DNA of 64,000 nt from Lunularia cruciata (taxonomy: Eukaryota > Streptophyta > Marchantiopsida > Lunulariales > Lunulariaceae), in the NCBI GenBank assembly GCA_948567375.1, contig OX419760.1, positions 47,492,001 through 47,556,000 of the forward strand, written 5' to 3'. The notes below the pieces were generated by a model. That model worked only from the letters and a program-made list of their open reading frames with translations, searched no databases and was not told the DNA's origin. Positions 1 to 11,033 of the stretch are shown one piece after another. The position numbers and the translations under genes were made by a program. Each line of letters opens with the position of its first letter. Within the stretch, counting starts at the first letter, position 1.

Positions 1-2771
1 GATCAATACTGTGCTAGATGATAGTTATGATAATAATAGTACAAGCAAGTCTTCAATCATAATGACATAGTTGTTAATGATTAATTAACAAGTTCAATCT
101 ACGAAGAAAGTAATGGGAAAGGATTTTAAGTACACCCTGCTCAAGCACAATAAAAAATCACTAATAAAAAGAAAATTAAATCAAATAGTGTTTAGATAAA
201 GATATGAAATAAATAAAGATATAAATAACAATTAATGGTGGATGATTAAAGAGAACAAAGATACACTTGAAAGACATATATGATACTATATGCTTAAATT
301 GATTGATTGACTTACCTAATCAATTTAAATTGAATTTAAATTTGATTTAAAATAGTTCACTTGAATTGAAATTTAGTTCTTTAGTACAATTTACCGTGAC
401 TCTCATAGATTGTAGAATTGGTTGAAATTAAATTTGGTTTCTTATGTTAGAAATTTATAATATGACCAACATATTGACATAAATAAATTTAATATTTTTG
501 TAGAATAAATTTCTCTATAGTTAAATCATTGAATAAGATATTTAGTATAAAAGAGTAGATTTTCTAACTGCCCTCATGGACTAAATTACTCATAAATTAT
601 TATGGTATAAGAGGTAGTTGTGGATGTTTAAAGGATTAACTACCTTAATATTCTACTCATCTATGACCAATAGTTGAATATTCATAGAGAAATATTTGGT
701 TTCATAAGATCAATATTATTAATCTCAAAAATACCAAAATATACTTAGAAATAAAATATCATATTATCTTATTATCTCAACAATAATTTAAACCAATTAA
801 ATTTATTAATTAATAATTTAAAAATAAAATGTATTCTATATAATTACTTAATTAATACCTATTTATACTCTCAATTAATACCTATTTATACTTAATTTTT
901 ATTCCATTTCTTTTAAATTTTAAATAGACCATATTACACATTTGTATATTCTTGTATCCCCAACATAAGCTAGCAAAGAATAGAGCCGACATATACTATT
1001 TGATTATCATATATTTCTTAGTTAGTTCAAATAAAGATTTCAACTTTTGCAAACTAAACCTCAAGATAGAATACAAAAATTGAATAAATCCTAGAATAAG
1101 CCTTGAGACAAATATCCAGTTTTGGATTTTGGATTCATGTTGAATCTCAAAATTGTCCAAGATTTTTTTACACTTTGTTATACTAGAGGTGATGCTCTAA
1201 TATCAAGCTTAGCTATAATATGCACTTTGTACTCTTCAACACTTTGTTCTTCAGCTTGGATCTATGGTCCATTTATACCCTTATATGAAATCCAAACAAG
1301 TGTTGAGGATCAAGTTCAAGATTGAACTCTACAATCAAGTTTCAATATTTGTCCATGTTTTGTTTTTGTTTGAGAAGATTTTCTCAATTTTTGGCTTAAA
1401 ACTCCTCTAGTATACTCAAATCGACCCCATATTTGACCAAGTGAGTGTATTTGTTCAAAAATTTATCTCTTACATATGGGTTTGATCACTTAAGCTTACT
1501 TCCTCTTTGGCCTTACCTAATTGCACTTACATAATTTAATTCAAGATGTATTTAATTTTTGATTTTATTGAAAAGCTTAATAAGCACTTAAGAGCTTATT
1601 AAGAGCTTTTATAATAATAATAACTTCTTCTTATTGCAATTAATAGCTTGAGTTATATTTCAACAAGTATTGTAGCTCATGTTTGTTATTATGGGTGTTT
1701 GTTGTAAAGATTTTTAATTTGGATATTGGTGTGTAGCTTCTAGCTCATATTACATTGCACTTGTCTTTATTTCTTTAAAAACAAATTTTCACTATATCTT
1801 TAAAATGTTAAGTTCAAACTTGCTAGCTTGTTCAACTATAACTCTTATATTAGATATAAAGGCAAAAGCAATGCTAGCATGTTTGGGTATTATAACTTGG
1901 TCATACAAAAATATTCCTTCAAAGTGAACTCTAAAGGAAATATGCTTTTAATAATCATTTTTTCTTCTTTATATATTGAAATGCTAATATAGGAACAATC
2001 ATCATCTTTCTTTTGGATTGATGATCTTACATATAAGAAAACCGTAATCAACATATTTATCAAAGACTATATTGATAAGAGATTACTAATGATACTTAAC
2101 TTTATTCACAATTTGTTCTTAATTGCACTAAGAAATCTATGTTTAACTTCATTCACAAGTCACTCTCTTTCTTTTGGTAGTCCATACTTTAAACTTCACA
2201 CATATGTTTTCAACAACTTATGGGTGCAGTTGAATTAATTTTTTATTAACCGATATTCTTAACTAGGCGAGTGCTCTTACTTCAATTTGATTAACCAAAG
2301 ATAGTCTCATATGCACTTTGAATTAATTATAATATATTTATTGTATATTCATTCAAAATCTTTATTTAATAAAGATGCATTAGCAAGATAAGTTGATGGT
2401 TCTCATGTTGCTTCATATAATGGAGATCCTTTCTATTGGATGGAATAAATATACTAATGTAGTATAATTTAATCTTATATTTTTCCACTAAAAGAGATTT
2501 TTTAATTGATAATAATACTTTATCTACCACCTTGAATACATATGATAGTTATGAGTATCAATATATTACTTTTGCAAATTTTGTAAGATGACAAAACTCC
2601 ACCTTTCCTTGCTGAACTACTTGACGTATCTAAGCTACAAAATCTTTAGTTACACAAAGACAATAGTGGATCTATGGCCTTTTTTTGGTACCAAGGATTA
2701 TGGAATTTTCAAATTTGTTTATTGATTTATATAGAATGTAGGCCATTTCAATGTTTTAAGAAAGAATCTCT
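1..2771. other. AT-rich intergenic DNA, no gene recognised
   Basis: Strongly A+T-rich sequence with only short chance open frames. The 67-codon frame at 1122-1325 has no recognisable motif. A 23-bp unit is repeated in tandem at 850-892 (two copies of a 20-bp core, AATTAATACCTATTTATACT). No LTR, hairpin or coding relic was recognised. Confidence 0.5.
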
Positions 2772-3072
2772 TTGTTGGAGGTTTATTTAGAGTTGTCTTA
2801 CTATTTGGACAAGAAGAATGAAGTACAAAGATCATACTCCAAAGACAAAGGAGTTCTATTCCAAAGAGCAAACAAAGTGCAAAGACAATTTTCTACAAAT
2901 TCCAAAGACACAGAGTCTGAAATACAAAGACTTCAACTGCAAAGAATTCTATGCCGAAGATCCAAAGTACAAAATGTCTTCTACCAAAAGATCTTCATCT
3001 AAAGGAGCTTTTAGTGCAGAATTTGGGGCTATTGGCTTTTTGATTACATGCTCAAATTTAGTCATTTTTTAA
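2772..3072. repeat. CAAAG-rich irregular repeat segment
   Basis: About ten CAAAG words (often CCAAAGAC or ACAAAGTGC) occur between 2825 and 2975 at irregular spacing, giving two overlapping open frames of 76 and 84 codons rich in K, Q, S and T. Both frames look like by-products of the repeat, since neither shows a domain. This may be a degenerate short tandem repeat. It is not a gene I can support. Confidence 0.35.
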
Positions 3073-5125
3073 AGAATATTTTCAAGTGCATTCCTTTGAC
3101 ATAAAAATTGTAGAGTTTGGAGGTCTATAACCAAAGTTATGAGATTTGAAGTTTTGGTTTTAGAATTAAAATTAGAGAAAATTTAGTGGATCATATTCCT
3201 ATTGTGGCAAATCCAATTCATTCATTGTCTTTGCAAGAGCTTTTGATTCAATTCAAGATTGGATCTATTACATGTATATAGTAGAAGTTATGAACAAATG
3301 AATATCCTAAATACTTCTTGATTTGAGATGAGTTTTGTGAAGAATTCCCTAGTCTTTGGTTGGAGTCCATTGTAAGAATAATGGAGGAAGACAAGGCACT
3401 TGGAGAGGGAAATTGAACACCCATGTCTTGGACCAAGCTCAATTGAATAAGGAAATTACCATTGAAGTACAAGAGTTGTTTCATCAAGAGGTGATGATGC
3501 ATACCAATCAAGAATGATGGAAAGTAGAAGAAAAGGATCCAAAGACTAAACAAATAGAGAAGACTCTTTGGAGGTGTAGGATCAGTTACTAGACCTAATC
3601 AAGAATGTTTTGGATTGGGTTTATGATACAAATTGAACTCCACAAATTGAAGTTGTAGTTGTAGGAGTTGTTGAAGAAGACAATGAAGGACAAGGATGTA
3701 GATAAGTTAGAATTCAAGCTTCAAGATCATTGTGACCAAAGAGTAAGAGAAGTGCAAGTCACGTTACTATTGAACAATACCAAATTAGAAGATAGATTAT
3801 AACATGTAGTTAAGTTAGTTACATGGTATGCAACCAATTACTCTTTGGGTGCATGCTCCTAAGAATAATGATAGTTAAGCAAAGAGCAATAGTGATTAGA
3901 AACAAGAAGAAGTTTTTGGAAGATTTTGAAGACCAACTCATAAGTATTGCAAGTGAAGCCTATGTAGGGAGAACAAAAAAAAACAAAGTTTCACAAAATG
4001 AAGTTGCAAATGCAAAACTTGTGCAAGAAGATGATCAAGTATAAGGGAATAGAGCACTTAGTCTTAGATCTTAGAAAGCATTGTGAGAAGAAGTTTAGTA
4101 GTGAATCATGTAATACATTAGGGTAGAGAGGTTACAAGGAAAAGATTGATCTTTTAAATAGGACAGTCATACATGAAGAAGGTTCTTCACAATAGGATTC
4201 TTCATAGTAGGAATTCTCTGACCAATGATCATGAATCAAAGAGAATTGTAAGAAATTATTTGGAATATAATTAATGCACAAGATAAGAAATGTATAGGAT
4301 AAGGAGATAAATAATGTATAATGGAGATTAAGATAATTTCAATTTGATAGATCATTGCATATATCACAACCTTTAGACCTCTTAGCTTTGAAATGACTTT
4401 TGTGTACTTAAGGCTACCATTTAGTGTAAATATTCATTTAGTTGGGTAGAAAACAATTTGAAATAGATTCAACTCTTTGTTGCTTTGTTTAATTCCAATT
4501 GTCAATGTCAATTCTTTGTTGTGCACATGTTGAGGAACCTTCATAGTGAGAGTACCAAGTAAATTGTATGTTTGATCCTAGGTATTTATGACCTTGTGTG
4601 TGTGATCCTTGGCATAGTTCTTGTGAAGCAATGCCTTGATGGACTTGAGTAACCTATAGTGTTGACAATACTCAACAAAAGCAAAGACAAAGAGTAGCAA
4701 TCAATGCAAATAATCCTTTGGAAGAAGATGTACCTTTAGGAAAGGGTAGAACATGGTCTTCATAGTGGAATCTTTGTAGTGAAGTAGTTTCTTTGCATAT
4801 GATTGGATAATCATCTTCAGAGTTTAGTTGGACTTTATTCTGTGATAATGTGATTCCCCTTCTTTTTTTGGGTAGTGTACCTTCTTGATGACATTGAAAT
4901 CTTTTGGGAGTGGTTCCTACACAAGAGGTGAAGTAAGAAACAATAAAGAATTACATGGTGATACTTTCCTTTGCATGTGACTATTTCTGAATTGTATTCT
5001 TGCATGAATGACCTATTTATTACCATTTTATTATTTAGCTAACATTCTTTTACCACATGTTTTTTAATATGGTATAGTAAAAAATGTGTAGGAAAAGGAT
5101 AAGGGTGTAGTGAGATATTCATCAT
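3073..5125. other. Intergenic DNA, nothing recognised
   Basis: A+T-rich sequence with short frames only. A lysine-rich 73-codon frame at 3823-4044 (+) and a 101-codon frame at 3248-3553 (-) show no family motif. They could be remains of a very old element. I see no LTR ends or pol motifs here. Confidence 0.4.
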
Positions 5126-5195
5126 ATATTAAGTATAAAGTGTGATCTTGGTTGATATATATATTAAGTATAAAGTGTGATCTTGGTTGATATAT
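5126..5195. repeat. Perfect 35-bp tandem duplication
   Basis: A 35-bp unit beginning ATATTAAGTATAAAGTGTGA is present twice head to tail at 5126-5160 and 5161-5195 with no mismatch seen. It lies about 110 bp upstream of the insertion site of element A. Identity of the units implies a recent local duplication. Confidence 0.85.
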
Positions 5196-5377
5196 TCACA
5201 AAGTGATCAATTGAAAACTTAATAAGATGGAGCAAAGTATTTCATGCTTCTTATTTCTCTAAGGTAAATCCCTATAATATTTCTTGGATGCTTTTTTTGG
5301 CTCTTTTTGTAACAATATGGAGTTTAGCAACAAAGTTAGTAGGGCTAACAAAGTAGCAAATAAGACAAATCAGCCTA

Positions 5378-5400
5378 GAATATTCCAGAAGTATCTAGAA
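5378..5400 (+). promoter_or_regulatory. Heat-shock-element-like array in LTR of A
   Basis: Seen: GAA-TA-TTC-CA-GAA at 5378-5390, followed in phase by an imperfect ATC (5393-5395) and another GAA (5398-5400). Alternating GAA and TTC spaced by two bases is the consensus heat-shock element bound by HSF trimers. It lies about 210 bp upstream of the TATA box of the same LTR. Function is inferred from the motif only. Confidence 0.5.
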
Positions 5401-5607
5401 AGCTTCTTGGGAAGCTTCTTGGCTAGCTTAGCTTGCACCCCAAGTAGGTAACTTCTAGAAGCGTCCAACTAGCTTAGCTTGCATCCCAAGTAAGTGGTTT
5501 CTAGAAGGAAGCTTCTTGAGAAGCTTCCCAGTTAACTTGGCTTGCACTTCACAAAAGCGGCTCGAGGAAGTTTCTTGAGAAGCTTCTCAAGGGCCTTGTA
5601 TGCTCAC

Positions 5608-5615
5608 TATAAATA
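5608..5615 (+). promoter_or_regulatory. TATA box of element A 5' LTR
   Basis: TATAAATA, 104 bp before the LTR end, just after a block of GAAGCTTC palindromes. The same box is present in both LTRs of element D (39443-39450 and 44770-44777). It is mutated to TGTAAATA in the A 3' LTR and to TACAAATA in the B 5' LTR. Confidence 0.65.
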
Positions 5616-5720
5616 CAAGAGCCAAAGCTCATGCTAGGCATTTGGATTTTTCACTCATTCAAGTGTCCCAATGTGAGCTTCCATTCTCATATTTCTCTCC
5701 TTGGTCTTGGTCTTTTACAT

Positions 5721-5740
5721 TGGTATTAGAGTAGGAATGG
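5721..5740 (+). other. Primer binding site of element A
   Basis: TGGTATTAGAGTAGGAATGG begins one base after the LTR. It resembles the plant initiator methionine tRNA site (TGGTATCAGAGC...). The less mutated versions in B (27123) and D (39555) keep more of this sequence. Confidence 0.85.
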
Positions 5741-5990
5741 AATGAATGGAATTTATGGACCACCAAATCCACTTCCGCAAAACCATTGGGATTTTTGTGT
5801 CTTGGTACTACCCAAGCATTGTTTCACACAATTCATCATCTCGTGCTTTGGGTAAGATTTTCTACATATGATCATCTTGTTTGAGGAACCCTTGGTACTT
5901 ACGGTTGTAACTTATGGAGAATGGTGGATGTGCTGCATCCATGTGTTAATAAATTAGATAAATTGATAGTAGTGGGATAGAGTAGTAGCC

Positions 5991-6923
5991 ATGGTGACAA
6001 TACCGGATGTTATCATTGCTATGCAACAACAAATTGAGCACCTTACTCAATTGTTGGATGAACAAGCACAACAATGCACATAGAGAAGAACACATAGAGA
6101 GACCATCTATTTGAGATGGAGAAGATAAAATTTGATTTCCAAAACCAAAGGTGTTTGAAAGCAAGAATCTTCCGAGCAGAGTCAAGAATTTTATGTTTGA
6201 TTGCAAATGAAAATTTTGTGTTTGATTGAAGCTACTAATCTTCAAGATGAACGGAAATAAATTCTCTTGGATTCTAGCCAATTGGATAGTGTGGCAAAAA
6301 TTTGGTGGCAATTCCAAGTGGAGCAAGCTAAACAACATAGTGTTGCACCAATCTTAACATGGGCGGAATTCAAGGATGCAATACTTGGTCAATTTTAAAC
6401 TATGAATGCCACCCAAGCTGCATGAGATAAATGGCAGAAGTCAAAGAAAATTTGCTCTATAAAGAGCTACATCATGCAATTTCAGAACATCATCATGCAG
6501 ATTCCAAATATACAAGGTGAAGTTCTAGATTGATTTATGAGGGGCTTGAAGTCACAAACCAAATTGGAGGTGACCATGTGGGAACCACAGATATGGAAGA
6601 AGTGATGCAATTGGCTGACAACTTTGATTCCTTGGTTGCAACAACTTGGTCTCAACAACTTGGTCTTGACCTCAACCTAACAAAGCCTACTAGTACACTA
6701 CGCACGGGTGGAGGAACCGGCACCAATAGAGATTGATGCTATCCAACGGAGACCATTTGGTACAATGGATAAAGAAAGATTATGACAAAATGGTGGTTGT
6801 TTTTATTATCACCAGGTTGGACATTGCATTGCTGAATGTTCACTTGAGAATGGGCAACCTCAACAACTTGCCCAAATGGAGTTTATAGAGCGGAATGATC
6901 AAGGAAACAAGGAATCCCAATAG
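5991..6923 (+). pseudogene. gag remnant of element A
   Basis: Starts at an ATG (5991) that is shared with B (27390) and D (39882), and hits a stop after 30 codons. Further on, in shifting frames, gag sequence resembling the Retrotrans_gag domain is readable around 6240-6500 (a tryptophan-rich stretch, then conserved TQAA). A zinc knuckle lies at 6798-6839, with the pattern Cys-x2-Tyr-x4-His-x4-Cys. The second cysteine is replaced by tyrosine, so the knuckle would not bind zinc normally. Gag would form the virus-like particle in an active relative. Confidence 0.8.
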
Positions 6924-6949
6924 GAGATTTTGAGCCGCCTATTGGGAGC

Positions 6950-7372
6950 TTGATTAGTTCCAATGGGATTGAAGGCTCAACCTATGCAATTTTGCTTCAC
7001 TTGCAAGGTATGATATCTAATTGGGGTTATAGGATTTTGGTTGATTCTGGAAGTTCAAAGAATTGCATTTCTATGCAAGTAGCAAAGAAATTGGGTATTC
7101 CTATCAAGCCAATAATTGGAAGTAGATTGATGATGCCGGATGGTAGAAAAGGTTCTACATTCTGTACCTCACATCCTATTGCCTTCAAGATTGGGAAGGA
7201 GTATTTGGAGTGTATGAGTTTGTAGTGGCACCTTTACACTATGATGTCATTCTATGACTACCTTGGCTTGAACATCATAAGGTTCAATTTGATTGGAACC
7301 GATGATAAATTCAAGTACAACACTAAGGTAGGAATTTCAGATTAGGTTGTTTGGCACCTCTGAGTAAGACAC
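6950..7372 (+). pseudogene. Aspartic protease remnant of element A
   Basis: The frame carries ILVDSGSSKNC (near 7035), the Asp-Ser-Gly active-site motif of retropepsins, followed by MQVAKKLGIPIKP. The open part ends at 7225. A second piece after a frameshift reads toward the LPWLEHH motif near 7260. The same region in D is open for 274 codons. Confidence 0.8.
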
Positions 7373-7379
7373 CTAAGAA

Positions 7380-7660
7380 TAGTCAGTCCCAAGATGGGAA
7401 GTTTGTCAAGAAGGTAGCAATACTCCTCGGCCACTCAATACGTAGGGTAGGGAGGTGTCTCCTGCCGGTTTTAGGCTTACCCTACGGGCCGGGAGAGAGC
7501 TGAAAGAGATAACCTTGAAGGGAGATGAGTCCCAAGATGGGAAGTTTGCCAAGAAAGCAACCATGGAGCAAGCTTTGAAAAAAGATGAGTCCTTAGATAG
7601 GAAGTTTGTTAGTGAAGTAGCCATAGAGCAAGCTTTGAAGGAAGATAAGTCTATTTTTGC
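7380..7660 (+). repeat. 60-bp coding repeats between protease and RT (element A)
   Basis: A 20-residue unit of the type SQDGKFAKKATMEQALKKDE recurs about three times between protease and RT. The first unit is interrupted by an unrelated GC-rich insert of about 90 bp (7423-7512). Element D has four units and B about two, so copy number varies within the family. The units probably form a charged linker. Confidence 0.75.
7423..7512. other. GC-rich insert with 9-bp inverted repeat, absent from B and D
   Basis: Comparison with the matching repeat in D shows that about 90 bp have been added here. The insert holds the inverted repeat CGTAGGGTA (7441-7449) and TACCCTACG (7478-7486) around a 28-base loop. 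It is much richer in G+C than the surrounding element. Its origin is unknown. It could be an organellar fragment or a small non-autonomous element, but I could not identify a target duplication. Confidence 0.45.
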
Positions 7661-7739
7661 GGTGTGGATCAAGCCGATTGCACAAGGACATCTGAGGAGG
7701 GCCAAGAGCCTCATCAAGCAATGGTTGATCAGATAGTTC

Positions 7740-9060
7740 AGGAGTTTGTGGATATGTTTTTGGATGATCTGCCGAAGGGAGTACCTTTTGATCATGGTAT
7801 GCCCTTCAAGATTGAGTTATTGCCAAGGAGTCCAATCTATCGGTTCTCACCAAAGGAGTTGGAGGAGTTGCAAACAACACTTACACAATTGTTGCAGAAG
7901 GACTTCATACAACATAGTACCTCTTGTTGGGGAGCACCGGTACTATTTGTTCCGAAGAAGAATTGGAGGACTTCATTTCTTTATTGATTACCGTAGGCTC
8001 AATAAGCAAACAGTGAAGAATGCATATCTCTTGCCCCGGATCGATGACTTGCTTGATCAATCAAGTGGAGCACGATACTTTTCCAAGTTGGATCTTTGCA
8101 GTGGCTATTAGCAAATCCTCATTGATTGAGAGGATGTGCAAAAGATTGCCTTTTCACACAAGGTATGGGCATTTTGAGTGGAGAGTTCTACCTTTTGGGC
8201 TCACTAATGCTCAAGCAGTCTTCATGGATTAGATGCATTGAGTGTTGGATGGAATATTGGATTGGTACGTGGTGGTATTATTGGATGATATCTTAATCTA
8301 TAGCAAGACAGAGGTAAAACACGTGAAGCATATGCAAGAAGTCCTAAGACAACTACGAGAATGGAAATTTTATTACAAGAAGTCGAAGTATGCCTTTTGG
8401 CAGAAAGAGATTACCTTCTTGGGTCACAAGATCTCATCAAAGGGGATCAAGATGGAAGAGGAGAAAATCAAGGCCATTATTGATTGGCCTACTCCAAAGG
8501 ATGCTATGGAAGTATGGGCATTCAATAGATTGGCCATTTTTTATTGACGGTTCATCCATTATATGCTCATGTGATTGCACCATTGACTGACCTCTTGGTG
8601 ACGAACTTGAGCTTCTAGTGGACCACCAAGCACAAAGAAGTATTCTAGAATTTGAAACATATGGTGTCTTCAAGACCCATTCTTCAACCATATGATCCTC
8701 ATCTACCTTGTGTGGTTGATTTTGATGCTTCTAACTTTGCAATTGGAGCCGTGTTGCAACAGGAATTCCTAGATGGACTACATCTCATTGCCTTTGTGTC
8801 TCGTTGACTAAATATAATTGAAAGAAATTACTCTGCTCAAGAGCAGGAACAACTTGCAATGGTATATGCGACCAAGCTATAGAGGCATTATCTCTTGGAG
8901 AAACAAGTGATCATGCAAACTGATAATAAACCATTGTTGCAGACCTTACACTTGGAACACATGAAGAGTTGACATCATTGATGGGAGGAGCAACCCCAAT
9001 TGTTTGACATCAAAATTGAGTACAAACCAAGTTGGTTCCATGTCATCCTTGATGCTCTAT
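7740..9060 (+). pseudogene. Reverse transcriptase and RNase H remnant of element A
   Basis: RT begins with the fingers sequence around 7800-7970 (FKIELLP, then [11 protein letters not shown]) and continues with LDLCSGY near 8090. The catalytic box is LLDDILIYSK near 8280, the usual F/YxDD with leucine before the aspartates. RNase H follows with DFDASNFAIGAVLQQE near 8720. Stops, for example at 8109, and frameshifts break it into many pieces. Confidence 0.9.
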
Positions 9061-9289
9061 CACGATGACCTAATTTGAAGTCTCTTCCTCTCATCACAAC
9101 GACAATTAAGACGGTGTCAATTGACTCCAAGGTCTATAACTAGTTTCTGTCAGCTCTACAACAAGATTTCTTCTTCTAAATGGTACGTGGTTGTCTAACA
9201 ACATGCAACAAGGAGTACAACACCCTCTCCTTCAAGGAAGACCTTCTATTTCATGAGGACATGATCTATGTTCCAGCGAAAGGTGATCT

Positions 9290-10590
9290 CTGACTTATGT
9301 GCCTTCAAGAAGCCCATGATTTACCTATAGCTGGTCACATGGGTGTGGACAAGACCTTGGGTACCCTCCAACAGCAATGGTGTTGGCCCAACATGGCACA
9401 AGATGTTTGGGAGTTTGTATGATTGTGTAAGAGTTGTCAACGCAACAAGGCCAATAACCAGAAGCCAAGTGGACACTTTCAACCACTCCCCATTCCAACT
9501 ACTCATTGGGAACATGTGAGCTTAGATCTCATCACCTCCTTGCCCAAGACAAAGCAAGGTCACACAACAATTGTGGTGTTTGTAGATAAGTTTAGTAAGC
9601 AAATCCATTTGGCACCAATGGTTGATATTGTGGATGCTCCAACCTTGGCACAAATCTACTTTGATAATGTATTCAAGCATCATGGGATGCCGCATGTACT
9701 TATCTCCAACCGTGATCCCCACTTCATTGGAAAGTTTTGGCAAGCATTCTTCCAGATACTCAACACCAAGCTTGCTTTGTCCATAGCCTATCATCCTCAA
9801 ACTGATAGACAAATTGAATGTGAAAATTGCACCTTGGAAGATATGCTTCATGCCTTTGTCAAAATTCACATACCAATTGGGATGAATGTCTTGCGGCTAC
9901 ATAGTTTGCATACAACATTTCTAAACAAGCAAGCACCGGATTCTCTCCTTTCTTTCTCAATTTTGGCCAAAATCCACTTGTTCCAAGTTCCCTTCTTGCT
10001 CCTCCCCCGTCTCATGTCCCTCATACTTCCACCTTCTTGACCTCCATCTCCCAATCCCTCCAACAAGCCAAATCTCATCTCCTTGTTGCTCAAAATCTAC
10101 AGAAACAATATGCGGATCACCATCGCCACATACTCAACTTTCAAGTTGATGATAAGGTCATGCTCTCATCCAATAACCTCCCTTTTCCACTTGATACCCG
10201 AGTTCATAAACTTGCCCTTAATTGGATAGGACCCTTTGATATCACCTAAATTGTCTCTCTTGTTGCTTATCAACTTGTCTTGCCTTTCATATGCGCATCC
10301 ATCCTGTCTTTCATGTTTCCAAGTTGAAACCTTTTGTTCTTAACCCCTCTTCTTTTTCCTCTCGAGTCCAACCTTCCCCTCCTCCTATCCCTATTAATGA
10401 TCATGAGGAGTACAAAGTTGATTGTATCCTTGTGCATAGCCATATTCAACAAGGCCGTTGACAACATATGGAGTACAAGGTCCTTTGGAAAGAGTATCCC
10501 TTTCATGATGCCACATGGGAACCTCTTTCTCATCTCCAGAATGCTTAATTGGCCATCCAAGAGTTCAAAGCTTCCCTAGCAACGAGGATG
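9290..10590 (+). pseudogene. Integrase and chromodomain remnant of element A
   Basis: The zinc-binding part has HDLP...GHMGVDK and a CKSCQRNKA motif (9423 onward). The core shows the three acidic positions: Asp in VSLDLITSLP, Asp in SNRDPHF and Glu in DRQIECEN. The longest open stretch is 205 codons (9423-10040). Near the end, EEYKVDCIL, then YKVLWKEYPFHDATWEPL (about 10410-10540), is a chromodomain, which defines chromoviruses and is thought to direct insertion into chromatin. Confidence 0.9.
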
Positions 10591-10603
10591 TCACCAACTA
10601 GCG

Positions 10604-10614
10604 GCGGGGGAATA
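10604..10614 (+). other. Polypurine tract of element A
   Basis: GCGGGGGAATA lies directly before the 3' LTR. The equivalents in D (44455-44468) and B (58745-58758) are GTGGGGGAATA and GTGGGAGAATA. It primes plus-strand DNA synthesis in active elements. Confidence 0.8.
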
Positions 10615-11028
10615 TGTAACAATATGGAGTTTAGCAACAAAGTTAGTAGGGCTAATGAAGTAGCAAATAAGACAAATTAGCCTAGAATATTCTAGAAATA
10701 TCTAGGAAGTTTCTTGGGAAGTTTCTCGGCTAGCTTAGCTTGCAACCCAAGTAGGTAACTTCTAGAAGGAAGCGTCTAGAAGCTTCCAACTAGCTTAGCT
10801 TGCACGCCAAATAAGCACCTTATAGAAGGAAGCTTCTAGAGAAGCTTCCCAGTTAACTTGGCTTGCACTCTAAGAAGGTGGCTCAAGGAAGCTTCTCAAG
10901 GGCCTTGTATGCTCTCTGTAAATACAAGAGCCAAAGCTCATGCTAGGCATTTGGAGTTTTCCCTCATCCAAGTGTCCCAATGTGAGCTTCCATTCTCCTA
11001 TTTCTCTCCTCGGTCTCGGTCTTTTACA
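10615..11028 (+). repeat. 3' LTR of element A
   Basis: 414 bp, TGTAAC to TTACA, followed by the target duplication CTTTT (11029-11033). It contains a perfect three-unit heat-shock-like element, GAATATTCTAGAA, at 10685-10697. The TATA box is mutated to TGTAAATA. Confidence 0.95.
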
Positions 11029-11033
11029 CTTTT

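Larger units (their letters stand above)
5308..5719 (+). repeat. 5' LTR of element A
   Basis: 412-bp LTR with TGTAA/TTACA terminal inverted repeats. It is full of GAAGCTTC and TCTAGAAG palindromes and has a TATA box near its 3' third. It ends directly before the primer binding site. The second copy at 10615-11028 (414 bp) is similar but visibly diverged, so the insertion is old. Confidence 0.95.
5308..11028 (+). mobile_element. Element A: full-length degenerate Ty3/gypsy chromovirus
   Basis: A complete LTR retrotransposon of 5721 bp. It has LTRs at 5308-5719 and 10615-11028, both starting TGTAAC and ending TTTTACA. A perfect 5-bp target duplication, CTTTT, lies at 5303-5307 and 11029-11033. 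Inside, in order, are a primer site, gag with a zinc knuckle, protease, RT, RNase H, integrase and a C-terminal chromodomain, which is the chromovirus order. Many frameshifts and stops interrupt the frame, so it is not autonomous now. Elements B and D in this window belong to the same family. Confidence 0.95.

Noticed and set aside
3823-4044. Lysine-rich 73-codon frame as a small protein gene
   Set aside because: No recognisable domain, no supporting promoter or homologous second copy in the window.
7441-7486. Hairpin in element A as a transcription terminator
   Set aside because: It lies inside a plant retrotransposon coding region; rho-independent terminators do not apply here.
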